A DNA stretch of 64,000 nucleotides from Candidatus Fermentithermobacillaceae bacterium. GTDB taxonomy: Bacteria > Bacillota > Sulfobacillia > Fermentithermobacillales > Fermentithermobacillaceae. The DNA is taken from positions 124,001-188,000 of the forward strand of contig DUSI01000049.1 in the NCBI GenBank assembly GCA_012842685.1, written 5' to 3'. The position numbers and the translations under genes were made by a program. The notes below the pieces were generated by a model, which worked only from the letters and a program-made list of their open reading frames with translations, did not search any database and was not told where the DNA came from. Shown one piece after another: positions 16,514 to 24,033 of the stretch (position 1 is its first letter; every line of letters starts with the position of its first letter).

Positions 16514-17443
16514 TCAGGGTCTCGCCATCAGGTAGATGAGGGAAATAGCCCCCGCGGCGAAGCAGTAGTACGCGAACTTCCTGAGGCTCCCTTTCCTGAC
16601 GGTCCTGAAAACCACCGAAAGCGCCACGACGCCGGTTGCGAACGCTACCGTAGCGCCGAGCAAGCCCGAGAAGCTTAGTACCTGTTCACCCACGGACAAG
16701 GCCTCCCTAAAATCAAGCAGGGCGCCACCCAGTATAGCCGGAAGGGCAAGCAAGAAGGAAAACCTGGCGGCATCTTCTCTCTCCATGCCCGAGAGGATCC
16801 CTGACGCAATCGTGGCTCCCGATCTCGAGATACCGGGGATCACCGCAACGGCCTGGAAAAGCCCCACCAGGAGGGCGCGCCGCAGGTTCACAGTCGAGAG
16901 GATTTCGCCGTCTCCTTCAGGACGCTCCTTGAGGCCCTTGCGCGGCGTCCTTCTCCGGACACCCCTATCCGCCGCCACGGCAGTTTCGCTTCCGCCAGCC
17001 CTGGGAGGCTTCCCCGGCGCCCCGGGAAAGCCCGTGAAGCCTGCCCGCTCCGTCAGCATCAGGATAAACCCGGTGATAACCAGTCCGAGGGCGGCCACCC
17101 CGCCGGAGCCGAAGGCGGTATCGAGGAAGTCTCCCAACGTGAGGCCCACGGCGGCCCCGGGGACCGACGCGGCAGCTATGAAGCCCACCAGAGTTACGGC
17201 ACGTAGGCGTTCCTCCCTAGAACCGGGCGTAAAGATGCCTCTCGCGAGATGGGCGATCTCCTCCCAGAGCATCACCACCGTGGCAAAAGCCGTCCCCAGG
17301 TGGAGGAGAAGGCTGAGGGACAAGCCCGGCACCGGGAAGCCCAGTACTATAGACCCCAGAAGGAGGTGCCCGGAACTGGACACGGGCAAGAATTCGGTAA
17401 GTCCCTGTATGATCCCCAGTACCACGGCTTGAAAAACGTTCAT
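16514..17443 (-). CDS. uppP: Undecaprenyl-diphosphatase UppP (BacA)
   Basis: A polytopic membrane phosphatase of 309 residues that recycles undecaprenyl pyrophosphate to the carrier lipid for wall synthesis; family members also confer bacitracin tolerance. The two active-site motifs GLTEFLPVSSSGH (14-26) and PGISRSGATI (about 200) are intact, with eight or so hydrophobic helices. The protein is 30-40 residues longer than usual because of a hydrophilic Gly/Pro/Arg-rich insertion (about 137-178) between helices, which probably forms an exposed loop. ATG follows GGAGAGGAG. It is followed by an L,D-transpeptidase on the same strand. Confidence 0.95.
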   Translation of the reverse strand: MNVFQAVVLGIIQGLTEFLPVSSSGHLLLGSIVLGFPVPGLSLSLLLHLGTAFATVVMLWEEIAHLARGIFTPGSREERLRAVTLVGFIAAASVPGAAVGLTLGDFLDTAFGSGGVAALGLVITGFILMLTERAGFTGFPGAPGKPPRAGGSETAVAADRGVRRRTPRKGLKERPEGDGEILSTVNLRRALLVGLFQAVAVIPGISRSGATIASGILSGMEREDAARFSFLLALPAILGGALLDFREALSVGEQVLSFSGLLGATVAFATGVVALSVVFRTVRKGSLRKFAYYCFAAGAISLIYLMARP

Positions 17444-17477
17444 CCCAGGTCTCCTCTCCCAACTCGCTCATTGTCCA

Positions 17478-19178
17478 TCACATATCGGTAAGAATCTCCT
17501 TAAGTCTACGGGCGGCGGGGCCCAAGAGAAACCACATGAGCCCTAACGCGAGGGCAAGAAGGAGGGCATAAGGCGCCGCGGACAGGACGAGAGCCGCATC
17601 TCCTCCAAACCTCTCCCGGAACATGACCGGGACGAGGAGCACGACCGCTATGAGGGCAAGCATCGCCATGGAAGAAAACATGCTCATGAGGATCTTGCCC
17701 GTGCCCTTCCCTCCGGACGACCCGAATTCGACTTTGAGGCTGAAATCAGGGAAGTAGACATCGAGCGCTACCTGGAGCGCGGCGACTGCCGCCGAACTGG
17801 CCACGCCGCCGATGAGGCCCAGCCAGAACCGCCCGCGAGGAAGGGCCGTAAACTCCAGGAACACCTGAAAAACCAGGGAAAAAGCCAGAGGAGGAAGCAT
17901 GGCATAGGTGAACTTGGCCAGGATGAGCTCCCTTGACCCAACGGGACAGGCCCTGAGGATCCAGAATGCGTCGCCCTCCCTGGACAGCGAAACCCCTCCC
18001 GTCTGGGCCGAGGTTACCCCGCCCATGAGGACGGGCATCAGGACCATCAAGGCCGATAGGATGGCTATCTCGGCAGGGTCGGGCGTTACGGGACTTCCCT
18101 TTCCCGCGGCGTTCATCATGTTATAGGCGAAGAAGCCCAGCCCGATAGCAGCCACCGCCGCCGTATACCATACGAGGGGGTCCCTCACGAAGCCCGTGAG
18201 GTCCTTCCGCAGGACAGACCAATACGCGCCCTGAAGGCGCAGGCCTCCGGTCCGCGCGCTTTTCCGGTGCTTCCTCTTCGCGGGCGATATCTCTTCGCCC
18301 CGGCCCGCCCAGCCTGCAAGGTACCATTTCTCAGACAGGGAGAACGACGCATAGGAAGACAGGGCAGAAAGGCCCACGAGAGCTGCCCAGCCTCCAGTAC
18401 CGCTCACACCAAATCCCCTGAGGCACCCTAGGACAGCCCGCGTCATCCAGGTGGCCGGAAGGTACCACATGGCAGCCAGCTGGCCCCTTCCGAGGGACTC
18501 TATTATCGCGGTCGGGTCGCCCGACTGGCTCAACCTGGCGCTCAACATCTGGCTCACAAGCACCGTGAGTATCCCGAAGATGGCCGAGAAGGCTATGAAG
18601 AGCTGTTTGAGCTTCCGTCCCGGGAGGAACCTCATGGCCGCGATGAGCACCAGGCTTATGACCCCATGGCACACCATGAGGAGCAATAGGAACGCGGCCG
18701 CGGTCAGAAGATAGAAGCCGGCTCCCAGGCCGCGGGCAGCTCCGAAGGCGAGCCACACGGGAAATCCCCAAGGCGCCGTCATGGCAGCGAGCGCGATGAA
18801 GGACGAGAGGAACTTCGCTCCGAAGACCGCACGTGCAGGCACAGGCTGGCAGAGCAAGAAACCGACGTCGGGGGACTCGTACACCGTCCTGTAGGTCATC
18901 TGCATTCCCGTAAGGATGGCCATGGTCAGCACGAACAGGTTGGAGGCGTTGAGCAGGTTTATCTCTACAGCCGCCCTGAAGTCGGGAGCCGCGCCAAAGA
19001 CGTCTCCCAAGTATCCGAAAAGCCGCCACGTCCCGTAGCCCAGGGCGCACCCCAGGATGATCCATAGGAGGGCCAGGGAAGCTGCACCGATCCTTTGTCT
19101 CATGGTACGGCCCCTGCCCAGGGCGAGGGACTTCAGGTCTTGCCTGAGGATAAGCCACATGGAATCCACCGGCCTCAC
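17478..19178 (-). CDS. ABC-2 type exporter permease
   Basis: A 566-residue integral membrane protein with about twelve hydrophobic segments in two halves separated by a Lys/Arg-rich cytoplasmic loop (about 290-320, KRKHRKSARTGG). This is the architecture of the large fused permeases that pair with a single ATPase. Its GTG start overlaps the stop of the upstream ATPase gene (GTGA), so the two are coupled and form one exporter. The substrate cannot be told; relatives export lipids, polysaccharide or small toxic compounds. No conserved catalytic residues are expected. It is followed 34 bases later by uppP. Confidence 0.87.
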   Translation of the reverse strand: MRPVDSMWLILRQDLKSLALGRGRTMRQRIGAASLALLWIILGCALGYGTWRLFGYLGDVFGAAPDFRAAVEINLLNASNLFVLTMAILTGMQMTYRTVYESPDVGFLLCQPVPARAVFGAKFLSSFIALAAMTAPWGFPVWLAFGAARGLGAGFYLLTAAAFLLLLMVCHGVISLVLIAAMRFLPGRKLKQLFIAFSAIFGILTVLVSQMLSARLSQSGDPTAIIESLGRGQLAAMWYLPATWMTRAVLGCLRGFGVSGTGGWAALVGLSALSSYASFSLSEKWYLAGWAGRGEEISPAKRKHRKSARTGGLRLQGAYWSVLRKDLTGFVRDPLVWYTAAVAAIGLGFFAYNMMNAAGKGSPVTPDPAEIAILSALMVLMPVLMGGVTSAQTGGVSLSREGDAFWILRACPVGSRELILAKFTYAMLPPLAFSLVFQVFLEFTALPRGRFWLGLIGGVASSAAVAALQVALDVYFPDFSLKVEFGSSGGKGTGKILMSMFSSMAMLALIAVVLLVPVMFRERFGGDAALVLSAAPYALLLALALGLMWFLLGPAARRLKEILTDM

Positions 19179-20008
19179 CTCCGCCCGCCCGGGCCCTCTG
19201 CGCCGGAAGGAGATCCCTCAGAGGACAAGTGCCGTATGAGGTCCCGGTATTCCTCGCCGCCTGTGAGTTTGAGGAAGAGGTCCTCCAAAGAAAAGGCCGC
19301 GCCTTCCTTGCCGGGCACCGTCTTTGAGCGGAGTTCCTCTACCGTGCCTTCGGCTATGAGGGTGCCGTTTTGGATGATCCCGACCCGGTCGCACATCCTC
19401 TCAGCTATCTCGAGAACGTGGGTCGACAGGAAAACCGTCCCGCCGGCGTCGGCGATCGCCCTCAGGACATCCTTGACTAGCCGGGCGCTCTTCGGGTCGA
19501 GGCCTACGGTAGGTTCGTCCAGGAAAAGCACCTTGGGCTCCCCCAAGAGGGCGCAGGCTATACAGACCTTCTGCCTCATGCCGTGGGAGAAGCTCCCCAG
19601 CAGCTCATCCTGCCTGTCCGTAAGCTCGAAAAGGGCCATGAGCTCGTCTATCCTCTGCTCGGTCTTGCGAGGCGGAAGCCGCCTGAGGTCTCCGACGAAC
19701 CTGAGGAGTTCACGCGCCGTGAGGCGCTCGTACACGTGTGGCGTATCGGGCACGTAGCCCAGCACGCTCTTTGCGGCGACCGGGTCCTGAGCAACGTTTA
19801 TCCCCGCTATATAGGCTTCACCGGACGTCGGCGCAAGAAGCCCGACGAGCATCTTGATGGTCGTCGTCTTCCCCGCGCCGTTTGGCCCCAAAAACCCGTA
19901 GATCTCTCCGGGTTTCACTGAGAGGTTCAGACCATTTACCGCGCTGAGAGTTCCATATCTCTTGGTAAGGTTTACGGCTCTTATCACGGCTCTTCCCCAC
20001 ATGATCAC
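19175..20008 (-). CDS. ABC transporter ATP-binding protein
   Basis: A 277-residue ATPase of the CcmA/NatA type. Walker A GPNGAGKTTT (41-50), the signature SFSHGMRQK, Walker B VLFLDEPTVGLDP and a switch histidine (FLSTHVLEIAE) are all present, so it should be active. A C-terminal regulatory extension follows the switch region. The GTG start overlaps the GT4 stop; an ATG two codons later is an alternative. It is coupled on its other side to the ABC-2 permease. The coupling to a glycosyltransferase gene suggests, without proving it, export of a glycan or glycolipid. Confidence 0.93.
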   Translation of the reverse strand: MIMWGRAVIRAVNLTKRYGTLSAVNGLNLSVKPGEIYGFLGPNGAGKTTTIKMLVGLLAPTSGEAYIAGINVAQDPVAAKSVLGYVPDTPHVYERLTARELLRFVGDLRRLPPRKTEQRIDELMALFELTDRQDELLGSFSHGMRQKVCIACALLGEPKVLFLDEPTVGLDPKSARLVKDVLRAIADAGGTVFLSTHVLEIAERMCDRVGIIQNGTLIAEGTVEELRSKTVPGKEGAAFSLEDLFLKLTGGEEYRDLIRHLSSEGSPSGAEGPGGRR

Positions 20009-21219
20009 GTCCTGGCGACCACCCCGGCGTGGCGCTTAGCCCCAGAACTCGCCGGAAGCCCGCCCACGGACAGCCTACTTCCCAGGACCTCATCATATAC
20101 CGCGACCGTCTTCCCGGCAATGTCGGCCCAAGAGTACTCAGAAAGGGCCCTGCTTTTGGCCTTGGCTGCCATCGCCTCGGCCGCCTCTGGATCTGAGAGC
20201 AGCCGGGTTATGGCCTCGGCGAGGGCGATGGGGTTGTTGGGCTCGACCACGAGACCCACCTCGCCCCCGGCCACGATCTCCCTGAGCCCACCTGCGCTTC
20301 CGACGACTACTGGGACGCCGGTTGCCATGGCCTCGAGGGCCACGATACCGAAGGGTTCATAGGCGCTCGGGAACGCGGCGACCCAGGCCTCCGAATAGAG
20401 ATCTCTGAGTCTTTCGTCGTCCAGGTGTCCCAGGAGCCGGGCGCGTCCTTCCAAGCCCTTGGCGGCGATGCGGGAGGCTATCTCGCCCTGAAGCGGGCCG
20501 GTCCCGGCGAACAAGAGGCGGGCCTCGGGGACCTTCTTCACGACCTCGGCCATGGCGTCCACCAGGACGAGCGGACCCTTTTCCACAACCAGACGTCCGA
20601 TGTAGATGACAAGGGGTTCTCTGGTTTTCTGCCTCCGCACCAGGAACCACGAAGAGTCGATCCCGTTGGGGATGACCCGTATTTTGTCCCTGGGCACGTG
20701 GAAAACGGCCGCCACCTCCGCCCGCATGTAGCGGCTGCAGACGATGACCCTGGAGGCTTCGTAGCAAAGCCACCACTCGGTTTCAGATATGTGCGCCTGC
20801 ATCGGGTTATGAATGCCGCCCTGCCTGCCGAATTCGGTGGCGTGTATGGTGGCGACAAGGGGAACCTTCCAGGTATCCTTAAGGGCTTTCGCGGCGTAGG
20901 CGACTATCCAATCGTGTGCGTGGACAAGGTCGAAGTCTCCCGCCGAAAACTCCCCCACCGCCTCTTTCAAGAGGGCTACGTTGAACTGGGCTGCCCACGA
21001 GATGAAGTCCGGGGGATGAAGGTGAAACGGCGCGACTGCGACCACCTTCACGCCTCCGTCATCCCAGACTTCGGTGTTTCCCGAAACGGAGCGAGTAAGG
21101 ACCGTGACCTCTGCCCCGCGCTCCAGAAGGGCTTTGCCGAGATGCCCCACGTGCCTTCCCAGCCCTCCGACGTGGTGGGGCGGGTACTCCCACGCCAGCA
21201 TCAGCACTCTCCATGTCAT
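20005..21219 (-). CDS. GT4 family glycosyltransferase (glycogen synthase-like)
   Basis: A GT-B fold retaining glycosyltransferase of about 404 residues. The N-terminal loop WEYPPHHVGGLGRHV resembles the donor/acceptor glycine loop of glycogen synthases. The C-terminal half carries YIGRLVVEKGPLVLVDA and the family EX7E region PSAYEPFGIVALEAMATG. Relatives include the GT4-type glycogen/maltose-1-phosphate synthases as well as cell-envelope transferases. The presence of a GH57 branching enzyme nearby favours alpha-glucan synthesis, but the direct operon partner is an ABC exporter, which would also suit a surface glycan. The ATG at 21219 has AAAGGGGTG upstream and is preferred over the GTG at 21228. 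Confidence 0.88.
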   Translation of the reverse strand: MTWRVLMLAWEYPPHHVGGLGRHVGHLGKALLERGAEVTVLTRSVSGNTEVWDDGGVKVVAVAPFHLHPPDFISWAAQFNVALLKEAVGEFSAGDFDLVHAHDWIVAYAAKALKDTWKVPLVATIHATEFGRQGGIHNPMQAHISETEWWLCYEASRVIVCSRYMRAEVAAVFHVPRDKIRVIPNGIDSSWFLVRRQKTREPLVIYIGRLVVEKGPLVLVDAMAEVVKKVPEARLLFAGTGPLQGEIASRIAAKGLEGRARLLGHLDDERLRDLYSEAWVAAFPSAYEPFGIVALEAMATGVPVVVGSAGGLREIVAGGEVGLVVEPNNPIALAEAITRLLSDPEAAEAMAAKAKSRALSEYSWADIAGKTVAVYDEVLGSRLSVGGLPASSGAKRHAGVVART

Positions 21220-21316
21220 ACGCCACACCCCTTTTATGGAGGCTAAACCGCAGCCAAACCCAGATCCTTTTGCCCTTTGCCCGAGGTGCCTATACGAGCC
21301 AACGCTCGCCCCGGAA

Positions 21317-21330
21317 CATACCCTGGTATG
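21317..21330. promoter_or_regulatory. Inverted repeat upstream of Cys-rich PyrK-like gene
   Basis: The sequence CATACC-CT-GGTATG forms a perfect 6-2-6 dyad that ends 14 bases before the ATG of the PyrK-like gene and directly abuts its AAAGGGGGAG ribosome binding site. A protein or RNA hairpin here could control translation or transcription of the redox pair. A poor promoter candidate (TTTGCC, 16 bases, TATACG) lies just upstream. No regulator gene is adjacent. Confidence 0.4.
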
Positions 21331-21344
21331 AAAGGGGGAGTTGT

Positions 21345-22283
21345 ATGGCTGTTTCCCCGTGCTTCGACGCAGGCTCAGATTACTGCCCTTGCGTACTCGC
21401 CGAACTCGGACAGTGCGTCGCCTGTTCGCTTATACGAGGAGAGCCAACGTGCAAGTGCGGCTGGAGCGGACTCTGCATCTACGCTGAGTTCCTACGCGCC
21501 GGAAGTAAGGCAAGACCCAGGAGACGTGAGCTTTCAGCTCGGATCCTCTCCAGGGAAGAGATCGCCCGGACTCCGAGGACCCGGGCTTTCCTCTTGGAAC
21601 TCGAGGTCCCCAAGGAACTCTCCGCTTGGTGCGAGGCGCCGGGGTCCTTCGTCCTGGTGCGGCCGAGGGGTCTACCTGAAAGGTTCAACGTCCCGCTTTC
21701 GGTCATGTCGTCGCGAGACGGCATCCTGACTCTGGCAGTCCAGGTAGTAGGCCCCAAGACGGTCGCCCTCGAGGGCTCGTCCCGTGAAGGCAGGCAAGTG
21801 ACCCTGGTAGGCCCGTTTTGGGCGGGTATCCAGGGCTTAGAACACCTAAGCAGACACGCGGGCGGGAGCGTCCTCATAGTCGCCAAGGGGATCGCACAGG
21901 CTTGCGTGGTTCCCGCCGCCAGGTACGTGAACCTCAAGAGAGGTACTGTCCGGGCGCTCCTCGGAGGCGGGACTCTCGGGTCCGTCTTCGTCCTCAGCCG
22001 GCTCTTGGCCGCCGGCGCCTCGGCCGAGGTATTGCCCAAGGAAGACGACCACAACCTGGGCAGGATATCGTCTGAGCTTTCGGCGCATCGCTACGATGTG
22101 CTCCTCAGCGCGGGAGCAGATGTCCAGCACAACGGGCTCAGGCAGCTGCTCAAGCAGATGGAGGACCCGCCTGCGTTCGCGTGGACCTCCAACTTCTCCA
22201 TGACCTGCGCGGAAGGCATCTGCGGCTCTTGCCTCACGGGCGGCCTGAGATCCTGCAAGGCCCATATCCCGGAAAGCATCTAG
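21345..22283 (+). CDS. Cys-rich PyrK-like ferredoxin-reductase-type protein
   Basis: A 312-residue predicted iron-sulfur/flavin electron carrier. The first 48 residues hold eight cysteines (YCPC, QCVAC, TCKC, GLC), enough for one or two clusters, and match no family I know. Residues about 65-170 form a ferredoxin-reductase-like beta barrel (RFNVPLSVMSSRDG, QVVGPKTVAL, VTLVGPFWAG), resembling PyrK of dihydroorotate dehydrogenase B. The usual nucleotide-binding GGGIGxAP motif is replaced by VAKGIAQACVVPAAR. The C-terminus keeps a PyrK-like C-x4-C-x2-C-x7-C cluster motif (CAEGICGSC). The start is ATG with GGGGGAG; the track's longer frame lacks a ribosome site. It is paired with the next flavoprotein gene. 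Confidence 0.78.
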   Translation: MAVSPCFDAGSDYCPCVLAELGQCVACSLIRGEPTCKCGWSGLCIYAEFLRAGSKARPRRRELSARILSREEIARTPRTRAFLLELEVPKELSAWCEAPGSFVLVRPRGLPERFNVPLSVMSSRDGILTLAVQVVGPKTVALEGSSREGRQVTLVGPFWAGIQGLEHLSRHAGGSVLIVAKGIAQACVVPAARYVNLKRGTVRALLGGGTLGSVFVLSRLLAAGASAEVLPKEDDHNLGRISSELSAHRYDVLLSAGADVQHNGLRQLLKQMEDPPAFAWTSNFSMTCAEGICGSCLTGGLRSCKAHIPESI

Positions 22284-22315
22284 AGGCGAAAACTCGCATG
22301 GGGGAGGTCTCACCT

Positions 22316-23620
22316 TTGAAGAGATATCACGAAGTTGTCGTCGTCGGCGGCGGTTGGGCAGGCGTCTCGGCCGCGATAGCCGCGAAGAAGGCCGGCTGCG
22401 ACGTCGCCATCTGCGAGAGGACCGACATGCTCCTCGGGGCAGGCCTGGTTGGAGGCATCATGAGAAACAACGGGAGGTTCACGGCTGCCGAAGAGGCGAT
22501 CGCCATGGGCATAGGCGACCTCTTCCACCTCCTCGACGGTATATCGCGCCACAAGAACGTGGGTTTCCCCGGCCACTCCCACGCCAACCTGTACGACGTT
22601 TTCCTCGTCGAGCCAAGAGTCCGGGGTCTCCTCGAGAGGTCCGGGATCCATGTCTACACGGGCAAGCGGATAACCGGGCTGCGGAGAGACGGCGGCCGCA
22701 TAACGGCCGTCACGTCTGAAGACGGCGATGTCCTATGCGCAGAAGCCTTTGTAGATACGACCGGTTCCTCGGGCCCGCCCGGGATGTGCAGGCGGTTCGG
22801 GAACGGCTGCGTCGCATGCATCCAGAGGTGCCCCGCGTTTGGCCCGAGGGTAAGCCTCACCTCCCTAATGGGTCTTCCGGAGTTCATGTCTAGCAGGAGG
22901 CGGGGAGCCTACGGGGCAATGTCGGGGTCTTGCAAGATACACAAGGAAACCCTTTCAAAGGACATACGCGAAGAGCTTGAGAGGACCGGCGTCGTCGTCG
23001 TGCCCCTTCCGGAGAGGCTCAGAAACCCATCAAAACTCGAGACAAAAGTCTGCCAGCAGTACGCCCTGCGCGAGTACGCCGATTCCCTCATCCTTCTCGA
23101 CACCGGACACGCCAAGCTCATGTCCCCTTACTTCCCGCTGGAGGAGCTCCGCTCCGTGGAGGGATTTGAGGAAGCCCGTTACGCTGACCCTCTTGCGGGG
23201 GGCACAGGCAACTCGGTCCGCCTCACGGCGGTCTCGCCCAGGGACTTCACGATGAAAGCCACGGGGACCGACAACTTGTTCGTAGGCGGTGAACGGGCAG
23301 GAGTGTGCGTGGGACACACCGAGGCGATAGTCACAGGCGCTCTCGCCGGGCGAAACGCCGCTCTTCTCGCCCGAAAGAAGCCACTCACGGTCATCCCCGG
23401 GGACACCGCGATAGGAGACTTCATAGCCCAGTCGGCCATCGACACGTCGGGGAATCCGCTGACGCCGGGAAGCCACGGCCTTTCGGCGTCCCACACCTTT
23501 GCCGGTTCGGTTTATTTCGAAAGGATGAAATCCCTGGGTCTATATTCGTCCGATCCGGTGGAAATAGCCCGAAGGGTGCGGAGCTGCGGGGCCGAAGGGC
23601 TCTTTCTCGCGGGGGAATAA
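22316..23620 (+). CDS. GidA-like FAD-dependent oxidoreductase
   Basis: A 434-residue flavoprotein. The N-terminal dinucleotide fold VVVVGGGWAGVSAAIAAKKAG binds FAD. The C-terminal half contains NLFVGGERAGVCVGHTEAI, the second FAD contact typical of the GidA/TrmFO-like superfamily. A Cys motif in the middle (NGCVACIQRCPAFG) could bind an Fe-S cluster or form a redox disulfide. It lacks the length and C-terminal helices of true MnmG. The TTG at 22316 has GGGGGAGG eight bases ahead and is preferred over the track's upstream starts. It follows the PyrK-like gene by 32 bases, so the two probably form one complex that transfers electrons to an unknown substrate. Confidence 0.8.
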   Translation: MKRYHEVVVVGGGWAGVSAAIAAKKAGCDVAICERTDMLLGAGLVGGIMRNNGRFTAAEEAIAMGIGDLFHLLDGISRHKNVGFPGHSHANLYDVFLVEPRVRGLLERSGIHVYTGKRITGLRRDGGRITAVTSEDGDVLCAEAFVDTTGSSGPPGMCRRFGNGCVACIQRCPAFGPRVSLTSLMGLPEFMSSRRRGAYGAMSGSCKIHKETLSKDIREELERTGVVVVPLPERLRNPSKLETKVCQQYALREYADSLILLDTGHAKLMSPYFPLEELRSVEGFEEARYADPLAGGTGNSVRLTAVSPRDFTMKATGTDNLFVGGERAGVCVGHTEAIVTGALAGRNAALLARKKPLTVIPGDTAIGDFIAQSAIDTSGNPLTPGSHGLSASHTFAGSVYFERMKSLGLYSSDPVEIARRVRSCGAEGLFLAGE

Positions 23621-23651
23621 CCCACGTGCCCGGTGGGAACTCCTAGATACG

Positions 23652-24014
23652 GTCCATCATGGCCGAGCGAAGATCGGCCGGAGCCTCGTCCGGTTCTGGC
23701 CGGTCGGGCAAAGGTAGTGCTGCCCGGAAGGGCAGTACTGCCGGAGCTAAGGTCGTGGCGTTTCCCTACGCCCTTCCGGTTTGTCTTGGCCCGAACTGTC
23801 AACACAGGCCGGACTGGGAGACGGTACGGCTGAGCCAAGGCTTATCAGGTTGCCGTATCTTTCTGTGTGGGTCGCAAGATCCTCACAGGCGGAAAAGGTA
23901 GCCTGATGGGCCGGGCAAAGGTTTCACGGCTGCGGTCCGGTGTCTATCTGGATCGAAAGACCCACCTAGATGCCAAAACCGTGGCCTTGAAGCCGGCGCG
24001 AAGGTCATGATGGA
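23652..24014 (+). ncRNA. Candidate large structured RNA, class unknown
   Basis: This convergent interval between the flavoprotein and a metal ATPase carries no credible ORF but folds extensively. The ends pair: TCCATCATG (23653-23661) with CATGATGGA (24006-24014). Inside are GGCCGA/TCGGCC (23661-23679), a 13-bp stem with GGAA tetraloop (23713-23742), GGTACGGC/GCCGTATC (23823-23859), CTGTG-GGGTC/GATCC-CACAG with GCAA tetraloop (23863-23888), and GGTGTCTA/TAGATGCC capped by GAAA (23939-23974). Three GNRA loops occur in the plus-strand sense only, which fixes the likely strand. The segment CGGGCAAAGGT occurs twice. Size, multihelix layout and the ATGA at its 3' end recall HEARO/IscB omega RNAs, but no IscB gene is present and the class is not proven. 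Confidence 0.5.
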
Positions 24015-24033
24015 TTTTCCTCTTGGAAAGCCT

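Noticed and set aside
22181-22315. N-terminal extension of the GidA-like protein given by the ORF track
   Set aside because: It overlaps the end of the PyrK-like gene and has no ribosome site; the TTG at 22316 does.
23512-23838. 108-codon minus-strand ORF overlapping the flavoprotein end
   Set aside because: Overlaps a confident gene and has no ribosome site or family.
23659-23901. 80-codon ORF in the gap after the flavoprotein
   Set aside because: Ser/Gly/Arg-rich nonsense-like composition, no ribosome site, and the interval is better explained by RNA secondary structure.
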